Of a stretch of 64,000 nucleotides of DNA, positions 63,833 through 64,000 are shown in pieces. The stretch's first letter is position 1; every line of letters begins with the position of its first letter. The notes under the pieces are model-generated. The model ran no database searches and was not told the DNA's origin. It saw only the letters and a program-made list of their open reading frames with translations. The stretch is from CAYSSG01 sp964433635 (lineage in GTDB: Bacteria > Atribacterota > Phoenicimicrobiia > Phoenicimicrobiales > Stramentimicrobiaceae): NCBI GenBank assembly GCA_964433635.1, contig CAYSSG010000007.1, positions 1 through 64,000 of the forward strand. Direction: 5' to 3'. The position numbers and the translations under genes were made by a program.

Positions 63833-64000
63833 ATGAAAAATGAGTCAATGATATTATCAAGGGAAAATAAGAATCATGACAAGGGTTATAATTTAAAAAA
63901 AATTCTGATTGTCCTGTTTATACCCTATCTGGCCTTAAGTCTAGGACAGACCGGCTTTCTAGGCTTACTTCCCTTCGTCCGCGAAGAGTTTACGCTTACT
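63833..64000 (+). CDS. MFS transporter, N-terminal part
   Basis: An open frame from ATG 63833 runs off the window end, 56 codons in all. After about 27 polar residues it reads ILIVLFIPYLALSLGQTGFL then GLLPFVREEF, the first helix and extracytoplasmic turn of an MFS transporter. The start lacks a clear ribosome binding site; a later ATG at 63848 is in frame. Confidence 0.65.
   Translation, partial: MKNESMILSRENKNHDKGYNLKKILIVLFIPYLALSLGQTGFLGLLPFVREEFTLT

Noticed and set aside
1..64000. CRISPR array or prophage
   Set aside because: No regularly spaced direct repeats, Cas genes, integrase or phage structural genes were seen.

Overview
The window is about 64 kb of an AT-rich bacterial chromosome with strong AGGAGG-type ribosome binding sites, short intergenic gaps and mostly plus-strand genes. 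Three TRAP or amino-acid uptake gene groups, several 4Fe-4S proteins, a radical SAM enzyme, two beta-eliminating lyases and Cys-rich small proteins suggest an anaerobic or microaerophilic heterotroph living on amino acids and small organic acids. This would fit a Firmicutes-like or Atribacterota-like sediment organism, but there is no rRNA or ribosomal protein here and the taxonomic guess is weak. The only minus-strand genes are an RND exporter with its TetR regulator and one GNAT acetyltransferase.

Region 1 (1-15.5 kb): the end of a MarR regulator; Lon protease; a cyclic di-GMP-I (GEMM) riboswitch; an 892-residue protein with a duplicated domain, an 81-residue small protein and a B12-binding-type radical SAM protein, which may form an undescribed system; a DGQHR-domain/ARPP-1 gene pair behind a perfect sigma-70 promoter; a PatB/MalY C-S lyase; and a TetR/MMPL exporter pair. 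Region 2 (15.8-24.7 kb): a secreted alpha/beta hydrolase, a stand-alone TipAS protein, a PerR-like regulator with a Per box on its promoter followed by katG, a REP-transposase remnant next to tRNA-Ala(CGC), and a URO-D-like protein, a GNAT protein and a cytosolic reductive-dehalogenase-like protein.

Region 3 (25-32.8 kb) is a compact amino-acid utilisation cluster: a YheO/DauR-like regulator, RidA, a tryptophanase-family lyase, TRAP P/Q/M, an Asp/Glu-type racemase and a second lyase. The two lyases differ at the residues that separate tryptophan indole-lyase from tyrosine phenol-lyase. Region 4 (33-45.9 kb): a small kinase-like protein, a metallophosphoesterase, and two iron/phosphonate-type ABC importers with fused permeases; between them lie a flavoprotein, a GyrI-like protein and a Cys-rich protein, and a D-2-hydroxyacid dehydrogenase follows. 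Region 5 (46-55 kb): small or decayed genes, an aldo/keto reductase, an amidohydrolase-TRAP operon with a clear promoter, a YgjP-like metallopeptidase, an epoxyqueuosine-reductase-like Fe-S protein and a DUF488 protein.

Region 6 (55.1-64 kb): a branched-chain-amino-acid-type ABC operon (binding protein, two ATPases, two permeases) translationally coupled to an acetamidase/formamidase, suggesting amide uptake and hydrolysis; then an MFS transporter, a small membrane protein, a YbjQ protein and the start of another MFS protein. Perfect or near-perfect hairpins follow the binding-protein gene in two of the ABC operons and look like attenuators that set high binding-protein expression relative to the membrane components. 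Gene remnants (RAYT, NUDIX, YoaP-like GNAT, ADP-ribosylglycohydrolase) lie in the gaps. No CRISPR array, prophage or intact transposase was seen.
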